A DNA stretch of 34,658 bases from an uncultured Coriobacteriales bacterium (GCA_946892075.1 CAMPNZ010000009.1:1-34658), one strand, 5' to 3'. Positions 16,643 to 25,289 are shown, counted from the first letter of the stretch. A program made the numbers and translations. The notes: generated from the letters alone by a model not told the origin.

Positions 16643-17644
16643 TTAGTTCGCATTCGAAGTGGTCGGATTAGGTTGGGTAGGCGGAGTAGTTGGCGTGGCC
16701 GAAGTGGGCGGAGTGCTTTTGTGGCGCGACAAAAGCCAGGCGCTTATTTCCGGGAACCGCAGCAGCGCTTCTTGAGCACCGCCGTGATAGTCAAGCTCGC
16801 GCGCATCAAAAAATGAGTCGTCAAGCACGTTTAGTTGCAGCAATTCGTTGATTTCGCTTGAGCTTAATCCCTGTTCAACATAGATATCATACATTTGATG
16901 ATAGATGCGGCGCGTTTCGTCAGAGCCGTAAAACGAATCGTTTTCGCCAACCAAAAAATAAATTGGAATGCGCGCTTTACACGTTTGCGCCATGCGTCCG
17001 TCCCACTGCGCAGAAATTTGCAAGTACGCAGTGAACAGCTCAGGATGCAAGGTGATAGCTTGCGTCCATATTTCGCCGCCAGAAGAAAAGCCTGTTACGT
17101 ATACGCGCGCGCGATCGACCGGTAAGTCGGCAAGTAACTTCTGTGTAAGCTCAATTGCCTGGCGCGAGCCGTTTTCGCCCCAATCTTCCAGCTGAGCAGA
17201 CGCCACAATCAGCTCTTCACCTGCGTTATCCCAGGCCGTCACAATAGGTTCAAGCAAATTTTCGTCACGATAGTCGTCACCGTGCCACATGGCGTCAAGC
17301 CCGGGAAGCGCAATCACCAGCGGATAGGTTTTGTCTTCTTGGTAATTTTCTGGCAGCTTATACGAGTAGCGAACAGGCAAATGTTTGCTGTCGTCAAATT
17401 GTGCCGACACGAATTTTCCGCGCGCTTCATTGATAAGCTCAAGGTGTTTCTTTTCGCTGGGGATATTGATATCTAAGTTGTTATTGTTTTGCTCGATGTC
17501 GTCAAATTCGTAGCCAGGCGTGTGATAGCCAAGCTTTTCGTACGAGCTTTGCTGATTGTCGCAGGCTGTTAAAGCGCAGCTTAAAGGCAACGAGCACGCA
17601 AGTATTGCTAGAAATGTATAGACGAAATGACGCTGCGTGCGCAT
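16643..17644 (-). CDS. Secreted lipoprotein, alpha/beta-hydrolase (esterase)
   Basis: 333 residues. A signal peptide ends in the lipobox LTAC with Cys28, so it is anchored to the outer face of the membrane. The hydrolase domain (about 85-305) shows LVIALPGLDAMWHGDD, the nucleophile elbow GFSSG with Ser187, a probable acid Asp236 in VGENDSF and His287 in DYHGG, in the proper order for an esterase D/PHB-depolymerase-like fold. The last 25 residues are Pro/Thr-rich. Just beyond a surface glycan cluster with an O-acyltransferase, it could deacylate a glycan or lipid; that link is inference. The ribosome binding site is weak (GTGAGAT). It converges with the upstream plus-strand gene with only 73 bases between. 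Confidence 0.85.
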   Translation of the reverse strand: MRTQRHFVYTFLAILACSLPLSCALTACDNQQSSYEKLGYHTPGYEFDDIEQNNNNLDINIPSEKKHLELINEARGKFVSAQFDDSKHLPVRYSYKLPENYQEDKTYPLVIALPGLDAMWHGDDYRDENLLEPIVTAWDNAGEELIVASAQLEDWGENGSRQAIELTQKLLADLPVDRARVYVTGFSSGGEIWTQAITLHPELFTAYLQISAQWDGRMAQTCKARIPIYFLVGENDSFYGSDETRRIYHQMYDIYVEQGLSSSEINELLQLNVLDDSFFDARELDYHGGAQEALLRFPEISAWLLSRHKSTPPTSATPTTPPTQPNPTTSNAN

Positions 17645-17668
17645 GCTGGTATCTCACTTACTGTTAAG

Positions 17669-17694
17669 AAAAGGGCATGCGTGCACACCCTTTT
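17669..17694 (-). terminator. Terminator-like hairpin after pdxT
   Basis: Minus strand: AAAAGGG pairs with CCCTTTT across a 12-base loop and the stem itself ends in T, followed by CTT. It lies 75 bases after the pdxT stop and before the lipoprotein gene, so it should separate them. The structure is symmetric and could act on both strands. Confidence 0.6.
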
Positions 17695-17709
17695 CGTGGT
17701 ACATCGTTG

Positions 17710-17747
17710 CTGCTGCAAAGGCGCTTGATGAAGCGCGGTTGCAGCAG
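17710..17747. other. Long imperfect palindrome downstream of pdxT
   Basis: CTGCTGCAA (17710-17718) pairs with TTGCAGCAG (17739-17747), and inside it GCGCTT (17721-17726) pairs with AAGCGC (17731-17736) around a 4-base loop; only a 2x2 internal mismatch interrupts 15 pairs. No T-run follows on either strand. It may protect the 3' end of the pdxST message or be a REP-like element; no second copy was found in the window. Confidence 0.55.
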
Positions 17748-17768
17748 ATGTGGCGAAACGCGTATCGC

Positions 17769-18380
17769 TTACAGCGAAATAAGTGTTTCGTGAAAAAACA
17801 AATCGGAATCGAGTTCGGGGTGAAACGTGCAGGCAATTTGATTGCCTTGTTGCACGGCAACGGCACTATTCTCGTATTCCATCAGCACTTCTACATTGCT
17901 TTCGCAACGCACGATGCGCGGCGCGCGTATAAACGTTGCAGGAAGTTCACGCCCTGCACGCGTGCAATACAGCTGCGTGTGAAAGCTTGATAACTGCCGC
18001 CCATACGCATTGCGCTGAACGCACACATCAAGCGTTTGGAAGCCTTTAACAGCAAGGCGCTTTTGTGCTGCTTGGGCGTGTAATCCCTGCAAATCGCCTG
18101 TTCCTTCAATGGTTTTGGCAAGCAGGATAAGTCCTGCACAGGTAGCAAGCGTTGGCATACCTTGCTCGATGCGTGCCTTAAGCACGTCAAATAGCTGCAA
18201 GTCGTGCAAAAGACGCGATTGCGCGGTCGATTCACCGCCAGGTAACACAAGCGCATCAAGTTCGCTTGTAATATCAGCGCTGTTTCGAATTTCAATACAG
18301 CTGCATCCAAGGGCCTTAAGGGCACGAATGTGCTCAATAAATGCGCCTTGCACGCATAGAACGCCAACGTGTTTTTTCAT
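17769..18380 (-). CDS. pdxT: Pyridoxal 5'-phosphate synthase glutaminase subunit PdxT
   Basis: 203 residues, the usual size. It splits glutamine and passes ammonia to PdxS in the DXP-independent vitamin B6 pathway. Seen: GVLCVQGAF at the start, oxyanion/substrate loop PGGEST (48-52), nucleophile Cys81 in ATCAGL, and the His-x-Glu pair in FHPELDSD near residue 187. All catalytic residues are there. It follows pdxS with 13 bases between, as the second gene of the operon. Confidence 0.97.
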   Translation of the reverse strand: MKKHVGVLCVQGAFIEHIRALKALGCSCIEIRNSADITSELDALVLPGGESTAQSRLLHDLQLFDVLKARIEQGMPTLATCAGLILLAKTIEGTGDLQGLHAQAAQKRLAVKGFQTLDVCVQRNAYGRQLSSFHTQLYCTRAGRELPATFIRAPRIVRCESNVEVLMEYENSAVAVQQGNQIACTFHPELDSDLFFHETLISL

Positions 18381-18393
18381 GCCTTATCCTTGA

Positions 18394-19269
18394 TTATTCT
18401 CCGCGCTGAGCCATCAAAATTTCAATTTCTTGTTCGTTGATGCCCACCATCGCTTCGCCTAAATCTTCGGAAATTTCAGCAAGAAGTGCCGCATCGTCGA
18501 AATTGGTTACCGCTTTCACAATGGCAGCAGCGCGTTTTGCAGGGTTTCCGCTCTTGAAAATGCCGCTACCAACAAACACGCCTTCCGCGCCAAGCTGCAT
18601 CATAAGCGCTGCGTCAGCCGGAGTTGCCACGCCGCCCGCAGCAAAGTTTACGACGGGCAGTTTTGCGTGTTCATGCACGTATTGCACCAAGTCAAGAGGA
18701 ACTTGCAGACGCTTTGCTTCTTCGAATAGCTCATCGGTGCGCAGCGAAACTACGTGGCGAATTTCGCTTTGTATAAGGCGCATGTGCGATACCGCTTGTA
18801 CAACATCGCCTGTTCCGGGCTCACCTTTCGTGCGAATCATTGACGCACCTTCCGCAATGCGACGCAGAGCTTCGCCTAAATTGCGCGCGCCACACACAAA
18901 AGGAGCTTCAAACTGCGTTTTGTCGATGTGATAGATGTTGTCGGCAGGGGAGAGCACTTCAGATTCATCGATATAGTCGATGTTCAGCGCTTCCAGAATG
19001 CGCGCTTCCATGAAATGTCCAATGCGGCATTTCGCCATCACAGGAATGCTTACAGCTTCTTGAATGCCCTTGATCATCTTCGGATCGCTCATGCGACTTA
19101 CGCCACCAGCGGCACGTATGTCAGCAGGAATGCGCTCGAGCGCCATAACTGCGCACGCTCCTGCGGCTTCTGCAATGCGCGCCTGTTCAGGAGTAGTGAC
19201 GTCCATGATGACGCCGCCTTTAAGCATAGCGGCTAAGTTTCTGTTTACAAAAATACGATCGGTATCCAC
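18394..19269 (-). CDS. pdxS: Pyridoxal 5'-phosphate synthase lyase subunit PdxS
   Basis: 291 residues, a (beta/alpha)8 barrel that condenses ribose 5-phosphate, glyceraldehyde 3-phosphate and ammonia to PLP. The substrate lysine lies in PVMAKCRIGH (Lys80) and the second catalytic lysine in MIRTKGEPGTG (Lys148); the phosphate loops NFAAGGVATPADAALMMQLGAEGVFVGSGIF are complete. AGGAG precedes the ATG. First gene of a pdxS-pdxT operon. No PdxR/MocR-type regulator gene is adjacent. Confidence 0.98.
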   Translation of the reverse strand: MDTDRIFVNRNLAAMLKGGVIMDVTTPEQARIAEAAGACAVMALERIPADIRAAGGVSRMSDPKMIKGIQEAVSIPVMAKCRIGHFMEARILEALNIDYIDESEVLSPADNIYHIDKTQFEAPFVCGARNLGEALRRIAEGASMIRTKGEPGTGDVVQAVSHMRLIQSEIRHVVSLRTDELFEEAKRLQVPLDLVQYVHEHAKLPVVNFAAGGVATPADAALMMQLGAEGVFVGSGIFKSGNPAKRAAAIVKAVTNFDDAALLAEISEDLGEAMVGINEQEIEILMAQRGE

Positions 19270-19578
19270 AGCTCCTCTTTCCTCTGTCGGTTGTGCGCAA
19301 GTAGCACAGTATTGTATCTCGTGTAGAGAGTTTTAACACACGAATGGCCAAAACTTTACGTATTTATAATAAAACTATCACGCCACAAAAATTAAGCACA
19401 GACGCGCCTTGTTACCATTTTGGGCGGTCAGCGTCGTGAACGTGGGTGCTCGTAGTGCCTTCATAGCGCCTTTTGGGCGTGTTTCGGGCGCCTTGCGAGT
19501 GCCTTGCGATTGCTTTTCGAGCGTTTATACAGCATGGAAAACGCAAACGAGTTTCTTAGCGTGTAGAACGCACACGCG
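19270..19578. other. Intergenic region between pit and pdxS
   Basis: 309 bases. The pdxS side (19270-19390) is AT-rich and must carry the pdxS promoter; minus-strand TACAAT and TTATAAATA boxes are visible but without convincing -35 partners. The pit side (19420-19560) is GC-rich with short repeats of a GTGCCTT/GCGCCTT type. A 6-base hairpin GCGTGT...ACACGC (19559-19577) adjoins the pit stop but has no proper T-run. No gene is supported here. Confidence 0.5.
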
Positions 19579-20625
19579 TTAGAGCATCATGAACAGATGC
19601 GCCAGTCCAAAGCCGATAAATCCGCAACACGGAAACGTAAGAATCCAGGCAAGCACCATATGCTCGGCAACCTGCCAGCGAACGCGACGTATGTTGTGAG
19701 CTGCACCAACGCCCATAATTGAGGCGGTCGACGCGTGCGACGTTGATACGGGCATGCCCGTCATGCTGGCGATAAAAAGCGTAATAATGGTGCTGCTTGT
19801 TGCTGCAGCTCCTTGGTGTTTTTCCAGCTTCACCATATCCATTGCGACTGATTTAATGATGCGCCGCCCGCCCAAAAACGTTCCCAGTGAAATGGCAAGC
19901 GAGCAGATAATCATAAACCACAAGGGAAACGTTGATGTAGAAAAGTCTTCTGCACCGAAGGCAAGTGCCATACCAAGCATGCCAATGGACATGAACTTTT
20001 GGCCGTCTTGCGCACCGTGCAAAAACGAAAGAAGCACTGCATTTACATTCTGCACAATGCGAAAGGTGCGCTCGGCGCGTTTGCGGTCAAGAAACGTAAA
20101 CACTTTCTCGATAATGCGCAATATCAGCCAGCCTGCTACAAAGCCTGCAATTAACGAGAACACCATTCCGTAGATAACTTTAACCCATTCCGCTGCTACA
20201 ACGCCTTGAATGCCGTTAAGCGCGATGGCGCCTCCCGTGATTCCCGCAATAAGCGAGTGCGATTTTGACGCAGGTATGCCGAAAAACCAGCACACAACTC
20301 CCCAGATAATCGAGCCAATCATGGCTGCTTCAAGCGCCAGCAGCGCGTGGTGAGTATCGCCGTTGAAATTGACCATCGAAAACATGGTATGCGCTACGGC
20401 AGTAGAAATGTAGGTCATGCCAATGATGCCTACTAAATTGAAAACTGCTGCTACGATAAGCGCGCATCCTGGTGACATGCAACGCGTTGACACGGCGGTT
20501 GCAATAGCGTTTGGCGCGTCGGTTGCGCCCGATATAACCGTAACTCCAAGAACGAGCAAGATTATTACAGCTAGCGTTGGGTATGCAATAACTTGTTCAA
20601 GAAACGCGGCTAATGAAAGATCCAT
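19579..20625 (-). CDS. pit: Low-affinity inorganic phosphate permease (PiT/PHO4 family)
   Basis: 348 residues, about ten membrane helices. The two family signature halves are present: SGATDAPNAIATAVSTR near residue 33 and LHGAQDGQKFMSIGMLG near 200, plus GMPVSTSHASTASIMGVG near the end and GIPASKSHSLIAG in the middle. It should import phosphate coupled to an ion gradient. Many relatives are paired with a PhoU-like DUF47 protein; none is adjacent here. AAGGAG stands four bases before the ATG. Divergent from pcrA. Confidence 0.94.
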   Translation of the reverse strand: MDLSLAAFLEQVIAYPTLAVIILLVLGVTVISGATDAPNAIATAVSTRCMSPGCALIVAAVFNLVGIIGMTYISTAVAHTMFSMVNFNGDTHHALLALEAAMIGSIIWGVVCWFFGIPASKSHSLIAGITGGAIALNGIQGVVAAEWVKVIYGMVFSLIAGFVAGWLILRIIEKVFTFLDRKRAERTFRIVQNVNAVLLSFLHGAQDGQKFMSIGMLGMALAFGAEDFSTSTFPLWFMIICSLAISLGTFLGGRRIIKSVAMDMVKLEKHQGAAATSSTIITLFIASMTGMPVSTSHASTASIMGVGAAHNIRRVRWQVAEHMVLAWILTFPCCGFIGFGLAHLFMML

Positions 20626-20938
20626 GAGTCTCCTTGGAGTTGTAGTATGTTTCTTCGTAGCTAAGCAGTGTCATTTTAGCGCAGAAATGAAAAACAACAG
20701 TGCTGGTTTTCAAGCTTTTTAGAAATACACGAAATATTACATCTTTGAAATGAACGCGCGTGTTGGGGAACGTGAACACGCGCTGGTGCGGGAACGTTGC
20801 GTTTCCACGTTTGCAACTTTCGTGCGCCTGCGCGCTTGGTGGTTTCGTTCGCGTTTTGGAGCTTTCGTAAACCTCGCCGCGCTCGTTCAAATTGAGGCGC
20901 TCTGTCGATATAATGAAAATTCAACAGAAAGGAACAGC
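20626..20938. other. Divergent intergenic region between pit and pcrA
   Basis: 313 bases. Holds the pcrA promoter (separate entry), an 8-base inverted repeat GCGCGTGT/ACACGCGC (20756-20763 and 20776-20783, 12-base loop) about 130 bases upstream of it, and an AT-rich stretch with a minus-strand TAAAAT box that could serve pit. The open frame across the GC-rich part continues that of pcrA but shows no family sequence and precedes the promoter, so it is not counted as coding. Confidence 0.5.
20886..20914 (+). promoter_or_regulatory. pcrA promoter
   Basis: TTCAAA (20886-20891), a 17-base spacer and a perfect TATAAT (20909-20914), 24 bases before the start codon. Transcription would start near 20921, giving a very short leader with the AGAAAGGAA ribosome binding site. 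Confidence 0.75.
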
Positions 20939-23431
20939 ATGGCACTTGATCTTGACGCTCTCAATTCAGCTCAACGCGAAGCAGTACTGTGTACCGAAGG
21001 TCCACTTTTGGTGCTAGCAGGTGCTGGATCAGGCAAAACACGCGTACTAACCTACCGCATTGCGTATCTTATACAGGAAAAAGGCGTTTATCCGTGGAAC
21101 ATTTTGGCGATTACGTTTACCAATAAAGCAGCGTGCGAAATGCGTGAGCGTTTAGGCAATCTCGTTGGCGACCAGGTCAGTGGCATGTGGGTATCAACAT
21201 TTCACAGCATGTGTGTTCGCATGTTACGAGCACATGCCGAGCGTTTGGGTTTTTCGACCGACTTTACTATTTATGATGATAACGATTCAACGCGCCTTGT
21301 GAAAGAAATTTACAAAGACCTTAACCTTGATCCAGCGCGTTATCCTAGTAAAGCGGTGCGCGCTCGCATTTCAAAGGCGAAAAATGAGCTTATCGTGCCT
21401 GGTAACTATGTCGTTAAGGAACATGACCCCATCGATGAAGCTACCAAGCGCGTCTATGAGATGCTCCAAGAGCGCTTACGGAAAGCCAACGCGTTCGATT
21501 TCGACGATTTGCTTTTGTATGCCAATTTATTGCTTAAGAATAATTCAGATGTGTGCCACGCTTACCAAGACCGCTTTCGCTACATTTTAGTTGACGAGTA
21601 CCAAGACACGAACCACGCGCAATACAACTTATGCTCTATGTTGGCGTCGCGCTTTCAAAATCTTATGGTGGTGGGCGACGACGATCAGTCAATTTATTCG
21701 TGGCGCGGTGCTGATATCCGCAATATTTTGGAATTTGAACACGATTATCCGTCGTGTCATACGGTGCGTTTGGAAGAAAATTATCGCAGCAACGGGAATA
21801 TTTTGTCTGCTGCTAATGCTGTTATTGCACACAACACCAATCGCAAAGAGAAAACGCTGTTCACCAACGGCCCTGATGGCGACCCTCTTATGATTTATGC
21901 CGCTCAAGACGAACGCGACGAAGGGCGCTGGATAGCAGGGCGCATTGAGCTTTTCCACAACGCTGGCATACCGTATAGCGACATCGCAGTGTTTTATCGC
22001 ACGAACGCTCAAAGCCGTATGTTGGAAGATATGTTCTTGCGATCAGGCGTTCCGTATCGTATTGTGGGCGGCACCCGCTTCTTTGAGCGCAAAGAAATTG
22101 TGGACGTTATGTCGTATCTAAGCTTGTGTGTGAACGCCGCAGACGATATTGCTGCTAAACGCGTTATCAATACGCCGCGCCGTGGCATTGGACAAACAAC
22201 CATCGACAAGATTGAAGCCTTAGCAGCACGTCATGATATTAGTTTCGTCGAAGCGGTGCGCATAGCTCCCGCTGAGTTGTCACTGCGCACCAAAACGGCG
22301 CAAGCGCTGGGCGAGTTCTTGAATGTGCTGCAGGCAGCGCAGGGAGAATTTCCCAATTTACGTGCGAAAATTCAAGCTATTATCGATGCAACGGGCATCA
22401 TCAGCGCCTATCAACAAGAAGGCACCGATGAAGCGCTTTCGCGTATCGACAATATCAAAGAGTTGTTAGGCGTGTGCGATGAATTTATGGAAACGCATGC
22501 AAGTGACGAGGTGTTTTTTGAGGCGCCTGGCCTAGATTTGCCTGTTTACGCGTCTGATGACGATGCGCACAGCACGCTTCAGGCTTCTAGCGATGTTGCA
22601 TCCGCGCAAACGCCAGCGCCAACGACGGCGCCTGCTTCGGCATACGTTCCCGACGGTGAAGGTGTCACGCACGATGCTGCTCTCAATGCCGATATGGCCG
22701 CCTTGCCAAGCGATGAACCAGAAATTCATCTGCTGCGTGGCGATTCACTTGCTGATTTCGTGGAATGGGTTCGTTTGCGTACCGACCTTGATTCTACAAC
22801 AGACGGCACGGCTGCTGTGACGCTTATGACTATCCATGCTTCAAAGGGTTTGGAGTTCAAGTGCGTGTTCGTGTCGGGCATGGAAGACTCAATTTTCCCC
22901 ACGCAACGTGCCCTTTTCGACCATGAATCGCTTGAGGAAGAACGCCGCTTAGCCTACGTTGCCATTACGCGTGCGCGCGAGAAACTTATTTTGACGCACG
23001 CTCAGCAACGCACGCTTTTTGGCGAAACGCATTGTAATCCAACGTCGCAGTTTATTGACGAAATCCCCGATGCGCTGTGCACCATGGCAGGCATTGGCTC
23101 GGCTGGCTTTAGCGGCAGCGGCTGGGAGAAACGTGGAAGCAGGCATGGCATTGCTGGCTCGGGATGCGAAGCGGGAGCAGGCGGTGTGTTTCGCGTGTCA
23201 AGCGCTCATGGAGCTGCTGAACGCATTCGCGAGAAGGCAACGCGCACGATGAACCTGCAACCAGGCACCGCGCAATCGAAGCACTTTGAACCTGGCGACC
23301 TGGTAAGCCACAAAATTTTTGGGGAAGGCAAAGTAACGCGCGTTGTTGGTGATTCCATGTATGTGCGCTTTACAAGCGGGCAGCTGAAGAAATTGCTGGT
23401 TGACTTTGCGCCAGTTGTTAAAATTTCGTAA
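20939..23431 (+). CDS. pcrA: ATP-dependent DNA helicase PcrA/UvrD
   Basis: A superfamily 1A 3'-5' helicase of 830 residues for repair and replication-fork upkeep. Seen in order: LNSAQREAV (Q motif), AGAGSGKT (27-34), TFTNKAACEMRER, DEYQDTN, VGDDDQSIYSWRGA, LEENYRS, a TIHASKGLEFKCVFV motif and the VAITRARE motif VI. The C-terminus (FEPGDLVSHKIFGEGKVTRVVGD) is the PcrA Tudor-like domain that touches RNA polymerase. Between about residues 516 and 602 there is an Ala/Asp/Pro/Thr-rich insertion, absent from usual PcrA (about 720-750 residues). The ATG at 20939 has AGAAAGGAA; upstream in-frame sequence precedes the promoter. Confidence 0.96.
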   Translation: MALDLDALNSAQREAVLCTEGPLLVLAGAGSGKTRVLTYRIAYLIQEKGVYPWNILAITFTNKAACEMRERLGNLVGDQVSGMWVSTFHSMCVRMLRAHAERLGFSTDFTIYDDNDSTRLVKEIYKDLNLDPARYPSKAVRARISKAKNELIVPGNYVVKEHDPIDEATKRVYEMLQERLRKANAFDFDDLLLYANLLLKNNSDVCHAYQDRFRYILVDEYQDTNHAQYNLCSMLASRFQNLMVVGDDDQSIYSWRGADIRNILEFEHDYPSCHTVRLEENYRSNGNILSAANAVIAHNTNRKEKTLFTNGPDGDPLMIYAAQDERDEGRWIAGRIELFHNAGIPYSDIAVFYRTNAQSRMLEDMFLRSGVPYRIVGGTRFFERKEIVDVMSYLSLCVNAADDIAAKRVINTPRRGIGQTTIDKIEALAARHDISFVEAVRIAPAELSLRTKTAQALGEFLNVLQAAQGEFPNLRAKIQAIIDATGIISAYQQEGTDEALSRIDNIKELLGVCDEFMETHASDEVFFEAPGLDLPVYASDDDAHSTLQASSDVASAQTPAPTTAPASAYVPDGEGVTHDAALNADMAALPSDEPEIHLLRGDSLADFVEWVRLRTDLDSTTDGTAAVTLMTIHASKGLEFKCVFVSGMEDSIFPTQRALFDHESLEEERRLAYVAITRAREKLILTHAQQRTLFGETHCNPTSQFIDEIPDALCTMAGIGSAGFSGSGWEKRGSRHGIAGSGCEAGAGGVFRVSSAHGAAERIREKATRTMNLQPGTAQSKHFEPGDLVSHKIFGEGKVTRVVGDSMYVRFTSGQLKKLLVDFAPVVKIS

Positions 23432-23733
23432 CACACAAACGGCTTATTCATGCGTATAGTGATTAGATATTTTTTGTAATGATGTCTGCGTTACCGCGTG
23501 GCATCAGGTGGTGCGTTGAGTGTGGCGCGCGGCGCGGCTGGCGATGCGCGGCGCGTTGTGCGTGGCGCGTGGAGCTGGTGTTGGCGTCGCGCGCTGCTCG
23601 TTCATGTTCCCGGTTTCCCCGCATCGTGTTGCGTGTGGGAACTGGCATTTTTGTTGCATGCTGTTTTTGCACCACGTGTTTTGCACCAAGCGCTCTTATG
23701 CGCACCGTCATACTTCGAACAAAGGAGCTCTGT
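23432..23733 (+). other. GC-rich intergenic region upstream of the pyrophosphatase gene
   Basis: 302 bases. 23520-23590 is built of repeated GTGGCGCG/GCGCGG words and can fold in many ways; 23665-23688 holds a 10-base direct repeat TTTTGCACCA, copies 14 bases apart. TATAGT occurs at 23455 without a convincing -35. The frame of the downstream gene is open through this stretch but codes for a Cys/Arg/Trp-rich peptide unlike any domain, so it is judged untranslated. No terminator for pcrA is visible. Confidence 0.45.
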
Positions 23734-25125
23734 ATGTCCCCCGTTATTGTTGTCGGACACAAAAACCCTGATAATGATGCCATTAGTGCAGCCTATGCCT
23801 ACGCCTATCTGAAAAATGAACTCGCGCGTCGCGCCCAAAATGCCGCGCCTGACGCCCCAGCAGTTCAAAGCTCTCGTGAGCCTGAACACACCTACATTCC
23901 ATGCCGCTTAGGGCCGCTTCCTCCTGAAACGCAAGGGGTGTTTGAGCGCAACAATCTTGAGGCGCCGCGTCTTATTTCCCATGTTCACACACGCATTTGT
24001 GATGTTATGACACGCAATCCGTATTGTATTGCGCGTTCGGCGACGCTCATGGATGCAGGGCGTATGCTGCGCCGTTACAACGTTCGCGCGCTTATTGTGA
24101 TAAATGACGACAACACGTATGCGGGCCTTATTACAACGCGCATGATTGCCGAGCGCTATATTGCGGCAACCGATTTGCTTGACGCTCACAAAACGCAAGA
24201 TGACGTGGCCAATAATCTGTTGGCTTCGCTTAACGAAAGCGTTTCTGATGTGCTGGAAACCGATGTTCTTATTCTGGAAGAAGACCTTATTTTAAGCGAA
24301 GTGGTTGACGATATTATGGCGTCTTCTTTGCGTGAGGCTGTTGTGCTTGACGAAGCGGGCTATGTGCACGGTATTGTTACGCGTTCTGATATTGCAAAAC
24401 CGCATTCTCGTCAGGTGATTTTGGTGGATCACAACGAACGTAGGCAAGCGGCTGCGGGCATTGATGAAGCATCGGTAGTGGAGATTATCGATCACCATCG
24501 CATTGCAGATATTACCACGTCAAACCCCATAAAATTCCTGAACATTCCCGTTGGTTCGTCGGCAACTATTGTAACGATGGAGTTTCAGCGGGAAGGTGTT
24601 GAGATTCCGCGCGCTATTGCAGAAGTGCTGCTATCAGCTGTTATGACCGACACCGTTATGCTGAAGTCGCCAACGACAACGCCGACCGATCACGAAATTG
24701 CACGCTATCTGGCTGACATTATTGGCTGCGATGCGCTTGAGTTTGGGCTTGGCGTATTCCAGTTCCGCGGTGATGATGCGCAAATGCCCATTGAGCGCTT
24801 TGTAGGAGCAGACGCAAAAGAGTTCCAGATGGGGGATAGAATCGTTTTAATTGCGCAGCACGAAACCGTTAATTTACCTGCTTGTATCGCGCGCGAAGAC
24901 GAAATTCGCCGCGAAATGAAGCGTTTGTATGCAAACGGCAATTATGAATTTGTGCTATTGATGCTTACCGACATTATGCAAGAAGGCACGCAGCTTATGT
25001 GCGAAGGGAATCGTGACCTGGTCAATCGCATTTTCGGTATCAGCTGCAGCGGGCAGGGAGGAACGTGGATGCCGGGCGTTCTTTCGCGCAAGAAACAAAT
25101 TGCCGCACGTGTATTAGGCTCATAA
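23734..25125 (+). CDS. ppaC: Manganese-dependent inorganic pyrophosphatase (family II) with CBS pair
   Basis: 463 residues. Hydrolyses pyrophosphate to phosphate in the cytoplasm, pulling biosynthesis forward. DHH-type metal ligands: GHKNPDND (His9, Asp13, Asp15), VDHNE (231-235) and IIDHH (251-255); the DHHA2 half ends with the substrate-binding SRKKQI. Two CBS motifs (about 88-143 and 170-222) are inserted in the DHH domain, as in nucleotide-regulated CBS-PPases. In the longer members a DRTGG domain separates the CBS motifs; here only about 25 residues do, so it is the short class. Adenine nucleotide control is expected from the family. AAAGGAG lies six bases before the ATG. Confidence 0.95.
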   Translation: MSPVIVVGHKNPDNDAISAAYAYAYLKNELARRAQNAAPDAPAVQSSREPEHTYIPCRLGPLPPETQGVFERNNLEAPRLISHVHTRICDVMTRNPYCIARSATLMDAGRMLRRYNVRALIVINDDNTYAGLITTRMIAERYIAATDLLDAHKTQDDVANNLLASLNESVSDVLETDVLILEEDLILSEVVDDIMASSLREAVVLDEAGYVHGIVTRSDIAKPHSRQVILVDHNERRQAAAGIDEASVVEIIDHHRIADITTSNPIKFLNIPVGSSATIVTMEFQREGVEIPRAIAEVLLSAVMTDTVMLKSPTTTPTDHEIARYLADIIGCDALEFGLGVFQFRGDDAQMPIERFVGADAKEFQMGDRIVLIAQHETVNLPACIAREDEIRREMKRLYANGNYEFVLLMLTDIMQEGTQLMCEGNRDLVNRIFGISCSGQGGTWMPGVLSRKKQIAARVLGS

Positions 25126-25157
25126 GCGCTTAAGCTACGTTCTTACAGCCTCGCGCG

Positions 25158-25191
25158 CAAACTCCTGTTCACAGGTTTGTGTAAATTTTTT
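25158..25191 (+). terminator. Weak terminator candidate after ppaC
   Basis: CAAA-bulge-CCTG, 4-base loop, CAGG-TTTG, then GTAAATTTTTT. The stem is short and bulged and six bases separate it from the six-T run, so it is only a candidate; it lies 30 bases after the ppaC stop. Confidence 0.45.
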
Positions 25192-25264
25192 GGAGATGTT
25201 TTTTCTTAAGCGCCATGATTACCCTTTAAAGTGCAATTCACCTGCGTTTTTGCCTACAAAGGGG

Positions 25265-25286
25265 ATGGATACTCCCGGGTGCGTGG
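25265..25286 (+). promoter_or_regulatory. Shared 22-base element, copy upstream of rpsL
   Basis: Contains ATGGATAC, CCCGGG and GCGTGG blocks. 20 of 22 bases match the copy at 31778-31799 ahead of rplB. The element ends three bases before a TTGACA hexamer, the position of an activator or operator site. See findings. Confidence 0.65.
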
Positions 25287-25289
25287 CGT

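Noticed and set aside
20750..20938. 63-residue N-terminal extension of PcrA
   Set aside because: It lies upstream of and across the TTCAAA/TATAAT promoter and has no family sequence.
23479..23733. 85-residue N-terminal extension of the pyrophosphatase
   Set aside because: Cys/Arg/Trp-rich nonsense sequence; the DHH domain starts at the ATG at 23734 with AAAGGAG.
25126..25213. GCGCTTAAG/CTTAAGCGC as a long terminator stem
   Set aside because: The arms are 70 bases apart and the T-run comes before the second arm, so it does not form a usual terminator; kept only as a note in the region entry.
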